Shown: piece after piece, positions 11,119 through 20,937 of the stretch
Numbering within the stretch: the first letter of the stretch is position 1
How the letters are laid out: every line of letters begins with the position of its first letter
From: Pseudozyma flocculosa PF-1
Taxonomy: Eukaryota > Basidiomycota > Ustilaginomycetes > Ustilaginales > Ustilaginaceae
Length of the DNA: 35,286 nt
Reading direction: 5' to 3'
Assembly (NCBI RefSeq): GCF_000417875.1
Contig: NW_006920900.1
Span: 1 to 35,286 of the forward strand
The notes under the pieces: model-generated
What the model was told of the DNA's origin: nothing
The model's input: the letters and a program-made list of their open reading frames with translations, nothing else
The model's database searches: none
Position numbers and translations under genes: made by a program

Positions 11119-11878
11119 TCACTTCCAGCCTGCGCCGCCGGCCCTCGACCCTCCTCTGCTCATGACTGGAAGCAGACCCATGGCCCTGGCGCGTCGGACC
11201 GCCTTGCCAATGTTGCGCTGGCTCTTCCGTGTGAGGCCCGTCGCGCTGCGCGGCATGATCTTGCCCATCTCGGAAATGTAGGCCGACAGGATGGCGCCGT
11301 TTTTGTACGAGTCGTCGTGCAGCGAAGGCTTCCCTGGCTTGAGGTTGTTGATGTGGAGCAGATCGCCGGCCTTGGCCTCCTTGTTCGAGGGCCCCAGCAG
11401 AGGCCGGGCAGGTTGCGGTGCCTTTTCGGTGATGCTGCGGTACGAGAGCGTTTGCGGGTTGTAGTACTGTGCGAGGACCATGGGACGGCGCGAGCGGGCG
11501 AAAGCAGAATGCAGGGGCGTTCAGCGGCCGTTTCCTAGGGGCAGACTCTGCAGGCTGCTGCGGATGCGATATCCTTTGGCAAACACTCACGTGGCCGTTG
11601 AGGAAAGCCCTTCCGCTGACAGTCTGGCGATCTCTGCTGATGGGCGTCGCGGCGGCCGGCCGAGGCGTGTGGACGGCGCCCGAGAGCGGCCTTTGTGTGG
11701 ACGATGAGGAGGAGGCGCTGCTGGACTGGTTGCTGGCGGCGAGCTTCTCGATGGAGCTACTGAGGTCGTCGAGCGCCGAGAAATGCGGCGACGAGGTCGA
11801 GAAGCGGGCCAAGGCGCTTCTGGTGGAGCCTAGGGCAGTGGAGCGAGCCGTGGCGCGGAGAGACCCGAGGGCAGACAT
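11119..11878 (-). CDS. RSM18: Mitochondrial small-subunit ribosomal protein bS18m
   Basis: Exons on the minus strand are 11878-11591 and 11466-11119, giving 211 residues. The intron (11590-11467, 124 nt) has donor GTGAGT and acceptor CGCACAG, phase 0; an in-frame stop within it shows it must be removed. Residues about 1-30 are Arg/Ser/Ala-rich without acidic residues (RATARSTALGSTRSALARFSTSS), a typical mitochondrial import sequence. A Ser-rich linker follows. The C-terminal half carries the S18 core, with AYISEMGKIMPRSATGLTR followed by KSQRNIGKAVRRARAMGLLP, the rRNA-binding segment of bS18. The protein would sit in the platform of the mitochondrial small subunit. It is convergent with NAT (167 nt between stop codons) and divergent from the IML2-family gene. 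The symbol follows the yeast orthologue name. Confidence 0.93.
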
Positions 11879-12219
11879 TGCTGGTGCGTCTATCGCGAGG
11901 CCGATCCAAGTGGCGAGCGGAGGTAGTAGCGTGGTGCAGGTGATCAGCAAGGATCCTTGATGGTGTCTGATGAAGAGGTGAAGGCCAGGTTGGAAGTTGC
12001 GTCCCGGGATGCGGCCGCCAATTTTCCTGAGAGTCGTAGAGTGGGCTTGGTTGGCCGGCATCGGCTCCGAATGTGTGCGGAACCGAGCTCTGACGCTCGG
12101 TTCGGCAGCCGGTCAGGCCCGCCAGGTAGCCGATGCAGCGTGTGCAGCCGTCTCTGAGACCCCGGGCTTGCGGCTACCGCCTTGCGCAGCTCTGCAGGCG
12201 GGTGCGTCGTTGGGGCCCT

Positions 12220-12257
<38 letters not shown>

Positions 12258-13001
12258 ATGGCTGGCTGCCTGCGTGCTGTGTGTGGCCTGCCTGGCTGGT
12301 GGGGTTTCAAACGAACTGCGTGCGGGGTAAGCGAGGCGATATTGGGGATTTGGGGTGCGTCCAGCTCAGACACCTCTCGGGGACGAGGCGCTGGGGCGGA
12401 AGATCTCTGTTGCTGTAGCTGCAACGCTGGCTGGCCAGCTCAGCCCAGCCGGTGACGATGGATGGACGGCAAAGAGGCTAGCCCAGCTTAGACTCCGCCC
12501 TCTGTACGCCAACCGCTCTACGCTCTGATCCAGCACACTCTTGTGAAAGAAAGCAAGCCAGCCGCCTGCCTCGACTTGGCTGTCACCTTGCTTGGACCAA
12601 GGGGAGGAGCGTACTGTACGTGGCTGTTACAAAAGGGCGCGAGCAGAGGCGGGCCTTCGATCCTTTGCCACACGATCCCCTCGTATTCGCTTCCAGCAGA
12701 TCCTTGTTCCGCTGCTCGCATCGTCCACGTACGTCTCGACATCTCCACCAGCTTGACTTGCAAACAAGTCCTCAGCTGCTCGGAGGCAGCACACTAGGTC
12801 ACACACGCACGCTCTCTAGCGACAGTCGGCGAGTAGCGCAGCTGCAGGTCAACGGCTTTCCCCCTTCGCGCCTCCTTTTCTCGCTGCAGCCTTGCTAGAG
12901 GGCGCGCGCGCGCAGCTCGACCCACCATCTCGGCCGTCGGCTTCCCTCGTTAGACTTTCCGCTGCCCACGCTCTGCCCACCCCGCTTGACCCGCCACCAC
13001 C
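11879..13001. promoter_or_regulatory. Divergent intergenic region, bS18m / IML2-family gene
   Basis: This 1,123-nt region separates the divergent starts at 11878 and 13002 and holds no recognisable gene. It contains a TGGC tetranucleotide tract (12221-12256) with more degenerate CTGG copies on either side. The last 120 nt before 13002 are pyrimidine-rich and the start context is CCACCACC-ATG, a strong initiation context. Confidence 0.6.
12221..12256. repeat. TGGC tetranucleotide microsatellite, nine perfect copies
   Basis: Nine perfect TGGC units run from 12221 to 12256, followed by a broken copy (TATGGCTGGC). It lies about 340 nt upstream of the bS18m start and about 750 nt upstream of the IML2-family start. 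Confidence 0.95.
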
Positions 13002-16000
13002 ATGTCCAGCGCCGCCGTCATGCCCTCGAGTTCCTCATCCGGACCGCTCACGAGGAGGCCCACCACTGGCAGCCGCCGTGCCATCCTTGCCGGCATCGAT
13101 GCCTCGGCCGCCCGCTTCGGCAACCCCATCCAGGATCAGGACAGCCACGCCCACCCCGTTCCCATCTCCAACACCGACGCCCTCTTGCGCTCCCGCAAGG
13201 CGTCTGACGCCTCCAGCAACGCACCGAACTCCAACCAGACGCCCGCCTATCCTCGTTCTAAATCCTCGTCGTCGCTGTCTCAGCCCAAGCCCACCTCAAA
13301 GGCACCCTCCATCTCCTCGCAGCGCTCGCCCTCCAAGGGCGCCACCCGCGACAGGTCCATCAGAGCCTCTAGCTCGCCCCCAGAGGATGGCGCGTACCGC
13401 TCCGACAGCCTCCTAGCGCCTCCGGATTCCAGTGGTCGCAGCTGGAGGAGCGGCGGCGGCATGAGCATTCGCCGCAGGCCTTCCAACCTCTCCCAAAATT
13501 CCCTCAGCCAGGATCCGGACCAGTCTGCTGCCGCCGACGACAATCGCTCCATCTCCTCTCGCAGGTCGTCCAAAGGATCTGGCTTCTCGAACCTCTTGCG
13601 CAGGCGCAGCCGCACTGCCTCCGCTAGCAACGGCTCCCCTTCGGACGAAGCTGGCATCGCCTCTGCTGCCGGATCGGACGCAGCTCCTGCACCTTCCCGG
13701 CTCAGGACCTTTAGCGGCACGGCGCGCAGGATGAGCCTCAAGCTCGACACGCGCAAGAGGACCCCAAGCGTGTCTTCGCTCTTTGGCCCCGACAAGACTG
13801 GGAACGCCAGCCCAGAGAGCGCCGACCTTCCTCCCCCTGTCCCAGCTCTGCCCGAGGCCCTGCGAGCTTCTGGGGGACCAGTTCGGAGCAACGAAGAGGG
13901 CAACACGGCTACGTCCGAGGGGTACAAGACCGTGCAGTCCCCCGATGGCGGCTCCTACTCAGCCTCCCCTCGCTCGCGCAGGTACATGCGGCAGCGTACA
14001 TCGCCATCTCCTGCTCAAGAAGCGCCGGGGACCGGCTTCATCGATCCCTTTGCCAAGGCCGACGGCACGCTCGCACGCGCTCGAAGCAAGAGTCAGGGCA
14101 AGAGCGACGGAGCTTCCCTGGGCCGTCGGCAAGGTAGCGCTGACTCGACGTCCAAGAACGGAGCTAAGGCTGATGCGCCGGTGTCGGATGACGGCAGCGA
14201 GGAGAGCGATGCGCCTCAGCCGGCGATAAATGATTCCCTCGTTGGATCGGCCGTAGCGGCAGCCTCGTCGGCTGCCGCGGGGGTGGTCGGCGCCGCCGGC
14301 ACGCTCCTTGCGAAATCCAACGGTGATGCCAGCGCTGACCAAGGCGATGCCCAACACTCGCACATCTACAGCGACGAGTCCTCGGACGAAGAGTTCTACG
14401 ACGCCGAGCTCGCCAACATCACCGAAGGCAGCGAGGAAGAAGAGGATCTCGAGGATGACGATGGTCAGAGTGCAGAGGATCAGGGCGCCGTGGCCGGTCG
14501 CGAGCACAAGCAAGCCAAGAACGCCGCGCTAGCGTCTCCCAGAAAGGGCAAGGGCAGTGGCCAGGTCGGGAACATTGCCGGATCGAGCTACAAGCCGCGC
14601 GGTACCGCTTCTGCTTCCCGACGGGCCGGCGCTGCGACGGCGACGGCCGGCGCCGAGCAGGTCATGACCCCCGCCGACGCCAAGGCCAACGGCGATATCC
14701 CTCGGCACGTACGGGACAAGGCCGCTCGGGTCGCACAGCTCGGCGTAAACGACGTCAAGCTCACCGCGGAAGAGCTCAGGGGAGACGTCGAAGTGGCGCG
14801 CAAAGCGCTGCACCTCTTCCTCAACTCGCGCATGATCGAGGCCGAGGAGATCGTCGCCGAACACGCCGACACCAGGCTCTACTACGCCCTCGGCTACGCC
14901 ATTATTGCTACAATCAAAGGCTTCATGACGTTTGAGCCTACCGATCTCGCCAGCGCCATCTCGCTCTGCAAGGATTCCCTCATCATCGCCAACATGCTGC
15001 GCAAGCCCTCGAGCTCGGTCGCCAACTTCGGTCGCTTTGTCCGCGGAACCGGCCAGTCACCCTCGACGCTCGCAGGCATGGACACGGTGCAGAAGCACGC
15101 CGAACTGGTGTACGCAGAGTCGCTGCTGCTCAAGGCGGTGCTCGGCATTGTCTACGCTGGCGACTTTTTCGCGTTTGTCTCCGAGGCCCTCAATATGCGG
15201 AACGCCTACGGCATCTACCGCAGCCTGACAAAGTACCTCGAGTGGGCCGACGAAAAGGGAGCAACCGAGGGCATCGACGAGGACTTCCGCTCCGGCGTCT
15301 ACCTCGGCAGTGGCCTGATCAGCATGATCCTCGGCCTCCTCCCGGGCAAGGTCCTCAAGATCATGGAGGTCTTTGGCTACACGGGAGATTGCAAATGGGC
15401 ACTAAAGACGCTCAGCAAGGCCGGCGGCTGGAGCATGGACGCTGGCGTCAAGAGGCCGACGATGCCCCAGAGCGAAGAGGGCGTCCGCCGTCAGATCTGC
15501 GACATGGGCCTGCTCCTCTACCACCTCGTCATCTCCACCTTTATCCCCGTCAACGGCGTCGACATTGGCTTCGCCGACAAGGTGCTGCACTACAACCTCA
15601 AGAGGTACCCGGACGGCGTCTTCTTTCTCTACTTTTCCGGGCGCCTCTACTCGACGCAGGCGCTCTCGGAAAAGGCCGTCAAGCAGTTCGAGACGGCGCG
15701 CGACGTGCAAAAAGAGTACGTCCAGCTCAAGCACATCTGCGTTTGGGACCTGGCCCTCTGCCACATGTCCCTCTGCGAGTGGCAGCAGGCCTACGAGAAC
15801 TTCAAGATCATGGCCGAGGAGAACAACTGGAGCAAGGCCGTCTACAACTATGGCCGCGCCGCCACGCTCTACGAGAGCGCCCAGGGCCAGGACGCCTCCA
15901 AACTCGAGGATGCCGCCGAACTCTTTGGCAAGGTGCCAGGCCTCACACAGAAGATCGCTGGCAAGTCGATTCCGATGGAAAAGTTTGTCGCCCGCAAGGC

Positions 16001-16565
16001 GAAAAAGTTCAACGCGTACAACCGCCTTCTGCTCCCCGGGCTCGAGTTCAGCTACGTCTATCACTGCCTCTCCAACGCACCCCGCTTTGTCCTGGCTGAC
16101 GACGCGCTCGTCTTGGTGAGCGATGCGCTCGCCGAGCTGCACGACGTCGAAGACCCCTCGCGCTATTACTCAGGAGAGGAATACTACGACGACCTCGCCC
16201 TGGCCCACTTCCTCCGCGGCGTCTGCCTCAAGTTCATCGCGTACCCCGAGAAGCACAGCAAGGTCCGGCCGCAGGAGAGTCCTATCCCCGAGGACGAGGC
16301 GGCCGAGCAGGCCGAGATGAGCTTCAAGACCGTCCTCGAACACGGCGCCAAGCTCAGATTGGACCACTGGCTAGTCTACTTTGCCCACTACGAGCTCGGC
16401 CGCCTCTACGCCGGCATGGGTCGCACCGCCGACGCCAAGGAGCAGCTCAACCTCGTCCTTTCGCAAAAGACCCTCGAGGATCGGGGTCGCAAGGGCAAGT
16501 ACAGCCTTCAAAACATGGTTCACCTCCGAGCCAACGGTGCGCTCAACGCCCTCGAGGGCAAGTGA
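13002..16565 (+). CDS. IML2: IML2 / TTC39-family tetratricopeptide protein
   Basis: A single exon of 1187 residues, starting at an ATG in strong context. Residues about 1-560 are low-complexity: Ser/Arg/Pro-rich with many potential phosphorylation sites, an Ala-rich hydrophobic patch near 410-440 and an acidic cluster near 465-490 (EEEEDLEDDDGQ). Residues about 575-1185 match the IML2/TTC39 domain: a helical repeat region starting at KALHLFLNSRMIEAEEI, with the family segments ADTRLYYALGYAII, GLISMILGLLPGKVLKIMEVFGYTGD and later TPR-like helices up to the end. In yeast, Iml2 is associated with mitochondrial outer membrane and lipid droplets and with clearance of protein inclusion bodies; a biochemical activity is not established. 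The yeast protein is much shorter, and the long disordered N-terminus here is an extension. Intronless over 3.5 kb. Convergent with the GH105 gene. Confidence 0.88.
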   Translation: MSSAAVMPSSSSSGPLTRRPTTGSRRAILAGIDASAARFGNPIQDQDSHAHPVPISNTDALLRSRKASDASSNAPNSNQTPAYPRSKSSSSLSQPKPTSKAPSISSQRSPSKGATRDRSIRASSSPPEDGAYRSDSLLAPPDSSGRSWRSGGGMSIRRRPSNLSQNSLSQDPDQSAAADDNRSISSRRSSKGSGFSNLLRRRSRTASASNGSPSDEAGIASAAGSDAAPAPSRLRTFSGTARRMSLKLDTRKRTPSVSSLFGPDKTGNASPESADLPPPVPALPEALRASGGPVRSNEEGNTATSEGYKTVQSPDGGSYSASPRSRRYMRQRTSPSPAQEAPGTGFIDPFAKADGTLARARSKSQGKSDGASLGRRQGSADSTSKNGAKADAPVSDDGSEESDAPQPAINDSLVGSAVAAASSAAAGVVGAAGTLLAKSNGDASADQGDAQHSHIYSDESSDEEFYDAELANITEGSEEEEDLEDDDGQSAEDQGAVAGREHKQAKNAALASPRKGKGSGQVGNIAGSSYKPRGTASASRRAGAATATAGAEQVMTPADAKANGDIPRHVRDKAARVAQLGVNDVKLTAEELRGDVEVARKALHLFLNSRMIEAEEIVAEHADTRLYYALGYAIIATIKGFMTFEPTDLASAISLCKDSLIIANMLRKPSSSVANFGRFVRGTGQSPSTLAGMDTVQKHAELVYAESLLLKAVLGIVYAGDFFAFVSEALNMRNAYGIYRSLTKYLEWADEKGATEGIDEDFRSGVYLGSGLISMILGLLPGKVLKIMEVFGYTGDCKWALKTLSKAGGWSMDAGVKRPTMPQSEEGVRRQICDMGLLLYHLVISTFIPVNGVDIGFADKVLHYNLKRYPDGVFFLYFSGRLYSTQALSEKAVKQFETARDVQKEYVQLKHICVWDLALCHMSLCEWQQAYENFKIMAEENNWSKAVYNYGRAATLYESAQGQDASKLEDAAELFGKVPGLTQKIAGKSIPMEKFVARKAKKFNAYNRLLLPGLEFSYVYHCLSNAPRFVLADDALVLVSDALAELHDVEDPSRYYSGEEYYDDLALAHFLRGVCLKFIAYPEKHSKVRPQESPIPEDEAAEQAEMSFKTVLEHGAKLRLDHWLVYFAHYELGRLYAGMGRTADAKEQLNLVLSQKTLEDRGRKGKYSLQNMVHLRANGALNALEGK

Positions 16566-16872
16566 CGGCTCGGCCCTACCGCACAGCACAGCACCGACTG
16601 GCCTCGACCCGGTCCGACACCTTTTTCGCACCGGCCTGCCCTTTTCCCCACCTTGCTCCATCGATTAGTCCGTGGCTCCACTTCAGTGCTCACTTTCTTG
16701 TTCGGCCATACATGTATGTATGTACAAAGGTACCTTCGACGGAGCTCAGTTCGATGCCCAAGACTCTTGCAAAGACAGGTTTGATCCACGATTCGCGCTG
16801 CACCATGGGTGGACCTCTACGAGGACCGAAGCGGCGTGGAGCAATGGCTGGGCGCCGGCCCTGTCCGACGGG
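16566..16872. other. Convergent 3' region, IML2-family / GH105
   Basis: 307 nt between two facing stop codons. It presumably holds both 3' UTRs and polyadenylation sites. I see no gene; a short alternating stretch (ACATGTATGTATGTAC near 16709-16724) is the only distinct pattern. Confidence 0.5.
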
Positions 16873-18081
16873 CTACGGCTTGGTGGCCAACGCCATGTCC
16901 TGGACGACAGCAAACAGAGCCAAAGCCTGGCCATAAGGCATCGGGGTTATCGCGATGTTTCGGTAGAAGTCGAGATCGTTGCCCATGGCCGTTCCGAAGC
17001 TGGTGTTCTGCAGCTCGCCGTCGTCGGCGATCATGGAAACCACGCCGCCGAGGGCCTTTTGGGCCATGGACGCATAGGCGGCGGCGTTGGGCGATGAAGA
17101 AAGGAAGCCATTGCGGAGGGCAAGGAGAGTGCCTGCCGCAAAGCCGGCCGTGGCTGAGGACTCGAGGTACGAGTTGGGGTCGTCCAGGAGCGTGTGGAAA
17201 AGGCCAGTCTGGGGGTCCTGCAGCTTGGTCAGCTGGTCGAGCTGAGCACGCAGCGTGGCGAGCAGAGTCCGGGTGAAGAAGTCGGAGGTGTCGGGCTGGA
17301 CACCGAGGAGCGAGAGAAAGACTGGGATGGCGACCGTGATCCAGCAGTTTCCGCGGGCCCACAGCGCCTTCGCAAAGTTGTGGCGGCCGTTGAAGTTCCA
17401 ACCGTGGTACCAGAGGCCGGTCCTCGAGTCGCTGAGATACTTGATGTGAACGAGGAATTGGTACTTTGCCTCGTCGACGAATTCCGGCCGGTCCAGGACG
17501 AGTCCGATCTTGGCCAAGGGCAGCACCGTCATCATGAGGGTATCGTCCCAGAGCTGCCCGTCGTGATCGTCGATGTAGGTCATGTGCTGGAAGCCTCCCT
17601 CGTGGGTCTTTGGCAGGCCGTTCATCGCCCACTCGGCCCACTCGAGGAGCCACTCCTTGTACTGCGGCCGCGGGTTACGCTCGTAGATGGATGCAAGGGC
17701 GAGGAACGGCGCCATGGTGTTGATGTTTTTGGTGGTCCCGCCCTCGGCCATGCGGTCGTGGAACCACTTCGTGATGATATCGAGGGAGCGCCTGTCGGCG
17801 GTGAGGGCGTGGTGCTCCCACAGAGCGAAGAGGGCGACGCCGTGGGTCCACTCCCAGCCGTTCCAGCCCTTTGTGTCGATAATGCGGCCATCTGCGAGGG
17901 GCAGGAGGAATTCCTTGTTGGTGTCTTCGTTGTTGAGCAGCTTGTGGATGAGCCTGTCGACGAGTTCTGCGGCCTTGTCATGCTCGACTGAGGGAGCGAG
18001 GGTCGACGCGGCGGCGGCGCCCTTCGACGGGCCCGGGGCGTGACTGGGTGCGGTCTCTTGGGTGGTAGCGGCGGGAGACAT
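16873..18081 (-). CDS. GH105 unsaturated rhamnogalacturonyl (glycuronyl) hydrolase, cytosolic
   Basis: A single exon of 402 residues with an ATG at 18081. GH88/GH105 enzymes remove the delta-4,5 unsaturated uronic acid left by polysaccharide lyases; GH105 typically acts on unsaturated galacturonyl-rhamnose from rhamnogalacturonan I. Visible landmarks are GWNGWEWTHGV (residues about 72-82), the catalytic-type segment HDGQLWDDTLMM with Asp179/Asp180 after His166, GLWYHGWNF, RGNCW, SSATAGFAAG and a terminal PYGQALALF. Together these make the six-hairpin alpha barrel of this family. There is no signal peptide: the first 30 residues are Ala/Ser/Pro-rich and polar. That places the enzyme in the cytosol and implies the disaccharide is imported. 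The next gene upstream on the same strand is a symporter for organic anions, which fits. Exact substrate is inferred from family. Confidence 0.9.
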   Translation of the reverse strand: MSPAATTQETAPSHAPGPSKGAAAASTLAPSVEHDKAAELVDRLIHKLLNNEDTNKEFLLPLADGRIIDTKGWNGWEWTHGVALFALWEHHALTADRRSLDIITKWFHDRMAEGGTTKNINTMAPFLALASIYERNPRPQYKEWLLEWAEWAMNGLPKTHEGGFQHMTYIDDHDGQLWDDTLMMTVLPLAKIGLVLDRPEFVDEAKYQFLVHIKYLSDSRTGLWYHGWNFNGRHNFAKALWARGNCWITVAIPVFLSLLGVQPDTSDFFTRTLLATLRAQLDQLTKLQDPQTGLFHTLLDDPNSYLESSATAGFAAGTLLALRNGFLSSSPNAAAYASMAQKALGGVVSMIADDGELQNTSFGTAMGNDLDFYRNIAITPMPYGQALALFAVVQDMALATKP

Positions 18082-19218
18082 GCTGGTAAGCGGTTACCGT
18101 GATCGAGGCTTTGAGATGGAGAGGGGGAGTGGTGAGGGTGTTGAGCGTCGGAGAGGGGAGCGGATAGAGACAGGCAGGTCCAGTCAATCTTATAAGTAGC
18201 AGGTAGCGGCGGCGGCGGTTCTTGTGATCACGACTCTGCTCTAAACTGACTTCGGTCTGTAGATGCCGGTGAGGGCTGCGAGCAGGATGCAATGTCTCTA
18301 GCACATCGAAACTGCTGGCAGACAAAGGGCAGAACGGCCCTCGGTCGTGGCCGGTCCCATGTCCGGCCGTCATGGCGTGTTCGGTATGGGAGCAGCTTGC
18401 TTGTATGTGCAGCAATCTGTTGGTTTGCAATGGTTCGAGGTACCTTATGCACAACTGCACCCTGGCCGAGCCACAAGCAACCCCTGCCAGCACCGCCCGC
18501 TTGTTGCCTCCCCCCCACGTCGATGGGAAGTAGCAGTCGGAATGGTTTCCCCACAGAGTATCGTCCTTATGGTGCGGGGTACCGGTACCTGCGGAACGGG
18601 GGTAAGTCTTGGGCCCCCACGTTCTCTGTCGCCTTCGAGCGCCCACGTCGTGGAAACGCCGTAGGCCGTCGTCGTGTTCCGACAGGTTCGGCGGAATCGT
18701 GACTTTCCTCGACTTCGCCCGTCCCGACATGACGCTGACTTTGCCGTGCTGCACAATGCACACCTCACCCCACTCCAGCATCATCACCACGCCCGACCCC
18801 ATTTGCTGCAACACATACGGCTCCCCTCCGCCCCCTCGGCGAGCGCCGCGGGCTAGAAAGTGTACATACGCACAGTCATGCAGCTTCAACATGCGGACAA
18901 CGGGTCAGCGCGCGTTGAGACCACGCCGATCCACCCATCTCGCATGAGCTCGCACGGCCCGGCGCTCGCTGCAGAGTGGCGCATATTGACAACGCTCGCG
19001 ACTTCACGACCATACACTCCAAGGCCTGCCCCAATGCCATTTAACGGTCCAAGCTGGAGGCGAAAGTGAACATTGTCCTGATCTGCTTCGAACTCAATCA
19101 CATCGAATATGAGCATCGTTATTGAGAGGGGAAATGTGATTCGTACAAAGGCGTCGTGATCGTGAAGGGACATAGGCACCTGCAGGGAGAGCGCATCAAG
19201 CGGTGGGTCCAGGCTCTC
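18082..19218. promoter_or_regulatory. Intergenic region upstream of GH105 and 3' of the symporter
   Basis: 1,137 nt without a recognisable gene. Reading on the minus strand, it holds the symporter 3' UTR and the GH105 promoter. A perfect palindrome CTTATAAG at 18189-18196, about 110 nt upstream of the GH105 ATG, is a candidate TATA box. A perfect 12-bp palindrome GGTACCGGTACC lies at 18578-18589, about 500 nt upstream of that ATG. Confidence 0.55.
18189..18196 (-). promoter_or_regulatory. Candidate TATA box for GH105
   Basis: CTTATAAG, a perfect palindrome, sits 108-115 nt upstream of the GH105 ATG on the minus strand. Position is suitable for a core promoter with a leader of roughly 80 nt. 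There is no direct evidence for use. Confidence 0.4.
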
Positions 19219-20937
19219 CTAGTACGAGTAACGGAAGTGGATGTTCTGCTTGTCGGTCAGGTCGGCAAAGGCGTTGGACAGGTCGACCTCGTCGGCGGCG
19301 TTCTCGTCGCGGCCGTGCATCAGGTTAGACGCCTTCCTCTTGCGTCGGTTCTGGTCGACGTAGTAAAGGCGCAGCAGCATGAGCACCGTGATCGAGGCGG
19401 CGTAGCATCCAAGCTGACCGGCGAAAGCTCCTCGGTAGAGCGGGCCGTCCTTGGCCTGGAAGAGCTGAGGTCCGATCGAGTTGCCGCCAGACCAGCCGAT
19501 GAAGGTGATGGCCGTAATGATCGAACGCTTCGTCTGGCCCGCGACGTTGCGCGTCAGCAGACTGAACGACAACGTCGCCTGCGCCTGCAGCCAGAGAGTG
19601 AAATAGAAGGCGATCAAAAGACCAGCGGCATGCTCTGGCGTGTTGGGCACCGTCAAGAAGCAGACGGAAGCCACGACGGCGGGGATCGTCCAGAGAATCG
19701 CGACGTAGATTGTCTGGTTCCACTTGGTGCTGATCCACGCCGCGCTGAGCAGCCCGACGACCTGGAATGCGCCCTGGGCAATAGAGAGCAGATTTGTCTG
19801 CAAAACCGTGAAACCAAGGTTGGTGCTGATGACAATGTTCATAAAGACACCCAAACCTCCTGGGCTCGTGTTTTGATCAAGAACAGAGTGAGGATTGTCA
19901 GCCACACATGGTGAACATGCTGGATAGTGGTGTTGGCAGAAAAGAAAAAAAAAAAGAAAAAAAAAGGCGAACGTACCTGTGGGGATCGTGTTGAGGACCT
20001 GGATGAGGAAAAGGGCCCATGTCTGCGGGTCGAGCAGCGCCTCGATCAGCTGGTCCTTCTTGAACTTCTTGTTCTGGACGCCGGTCTGGTTCTCGCGAAC
20101 GCGCTCCAGGCACTTTGTCCGTTCTTCCTCGGTGAAGCCGCGAGCGCGCATCGGCGAAGAAGGGAGCCAGTACCAGCAGAAGGCGCCCCACAAGATAGTG
20201 GCAGAGCCCAGAGTGACGTAGAGGATCTGCCATGACGAGATGGCGGCTCCCTTGATGTGGTAGAAGCCGTATGCCAGTAGACCGCCGACGGCCGCCTGCA
20301 CGCCGTTCATGCAGTACCAGAGCGTGACCGTCCGCGCCTGCTCTTCCTTGCGGTACCAGACGGCGGAGAGGAGGATAAAGGCGGGCTGGCAGACGCACTC
20401 GAAGGCGCCGAGGAGCGTGCGGACGACCATGGCGCCTGCCCAGTTCTCGACGGCAGCGGTGCAGGTGACGACGACGCCCCAGCTGATGATGCAGAAGCCC
20501 AACCAGCGATTGATGGGCAGGATCTGCACGAGGCGATTCTGCGGGAACTCGCAGACGAGGATCGCGAGGTACAGACAGGTGGTGAGCCAGCTGTACTGCT
20601 GTCCAACGAGGTGAAGATCCTTGCGGATGCCCATGATGGCGGCAAAGGCGAGCGTGCCCTTGTCGAGCGATTGGGCGAAGTAGGTGCCGAGCATGATGAC
20701 GAGGACGCGCTTGTCAATCTTCCGAAGGAGGCGTTTGTTCTCCTCTGGGGTGATGATGACCGACTGATCGGTAAAGGCCAGCACCTCTTGATCGGCCTCT
20801 TCGACAATGGTGCTGGGCAGGACCGGCACGGTCGAGGGCTTGATGCCCTTCTCTAGGAACGAGGCATCGGTCGTGGTCGACTCGACGGGGTGAAGCTTCT
20901 TTTCATTCTCCTGGCTGGGGGTGTCTGGAGCGGACAT
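19219..20937 (-). CDS. MFS anion:cation symporter (Dal5/Tna1-type allantoate permease family)
   Basis: Exons 20937-19977 and 19859-19219 give 533 residues. The 117-nt intron starts with GTACGT, carries poly-T blocks (19941-19965) and ends CCCAG; the join restores LNTIPTGGLGVFMN, the usual sequence between membrane segments 6 and 7. The intron is a multiple of three and has no stop, so an unspliced frame is also open. About twelve membrane segments are visible, the first near residues 77-100 (SLDKGTLAFAAIMGI). The family pattern FPQNRLVQ, INRWLGF, then RTLLGAFECVCQPAF and WYRKEEQARTVTLWYCMNG is clear. Known relatives import small carboxylates and vitamins by proton symport at the plasma membrane (allantoate, nicotinate, pantothenate, biotin). 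Substrate cannot be read from sequence; the GH105 neighbour suggests an unsaturated uronate disaccharide. Confidence 0.9.
   Translation of the reverse strand: MSAPDTPSQENEKKLHPVESTTTDASFLEKGIKPSTVPVLPSTIVEEADQEVLAFTDQSVIITPEENKRLLRKIDKRVLVIMLGTYFAQSLDKGTLAFAAIMGIRKDLHLVGQQYSWLTTCLYLAILVCEFPQNRLVQILPINRWLGFCIISWGVVVTCTAAVENWAGAMVVRTLLGAFECVCQPAFILLSAVWYRKEEQARTVTLWYCMNGVQAAVGGLLAYGFYHIKGAAISSWQILYVTLGSATILWGAFCWYWLPSSPMRARGFTEEERTKCLERVRENQTGVQNKKFKKDQLIEALLDPQTWALFLIQVLNTIPTGTFAFFFLFFFLFCQHHYPACSPCVADNPHSVLDQNTSPGGLGVFMNIVISTNLGFTVLQTNLLSIAQGAFQVVGLLSAAWISTKWNQTIYVAILWTIPAVVASVCFLTVPNTPEHAAGLLIAFYFTLWLQAQATLSFSLLTRNVAGQTKRSIITAITFIGWSGGNSIGPQLFQAKDGPLYRGAFAGQLGCYAASITVLMLLRLYYVDQNRRKRKASNLMHGRDENAADEVDLSNAFADLTDKQNIHFRYSY
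19941..19965 (-). repeat. Poly-T/A tract inside the symporter intron
   Basis: On the minus strand, T blocks separated by single C bases begin 11 nt after the intron's 5' splice site. Approximate limits are given. Such tracts are prone to length errors and length polymorphism. Confidence 0.85.

Noticed and set aside
15402..16142. 246-codon frame antisense to the IML2-family gene
   Set aside because: It lies wholly inside the conserved IML2 domain and has the same composition-driven look as other shadows.
18422..18440. TGGTTCGAGG as a tRNA T-arm
   Set aside because: The stem does not pair and no acceptor, D or anticodon arms are found nearby. A similar GGTTCGATTCGG near 20980 was rejected for the same reason.
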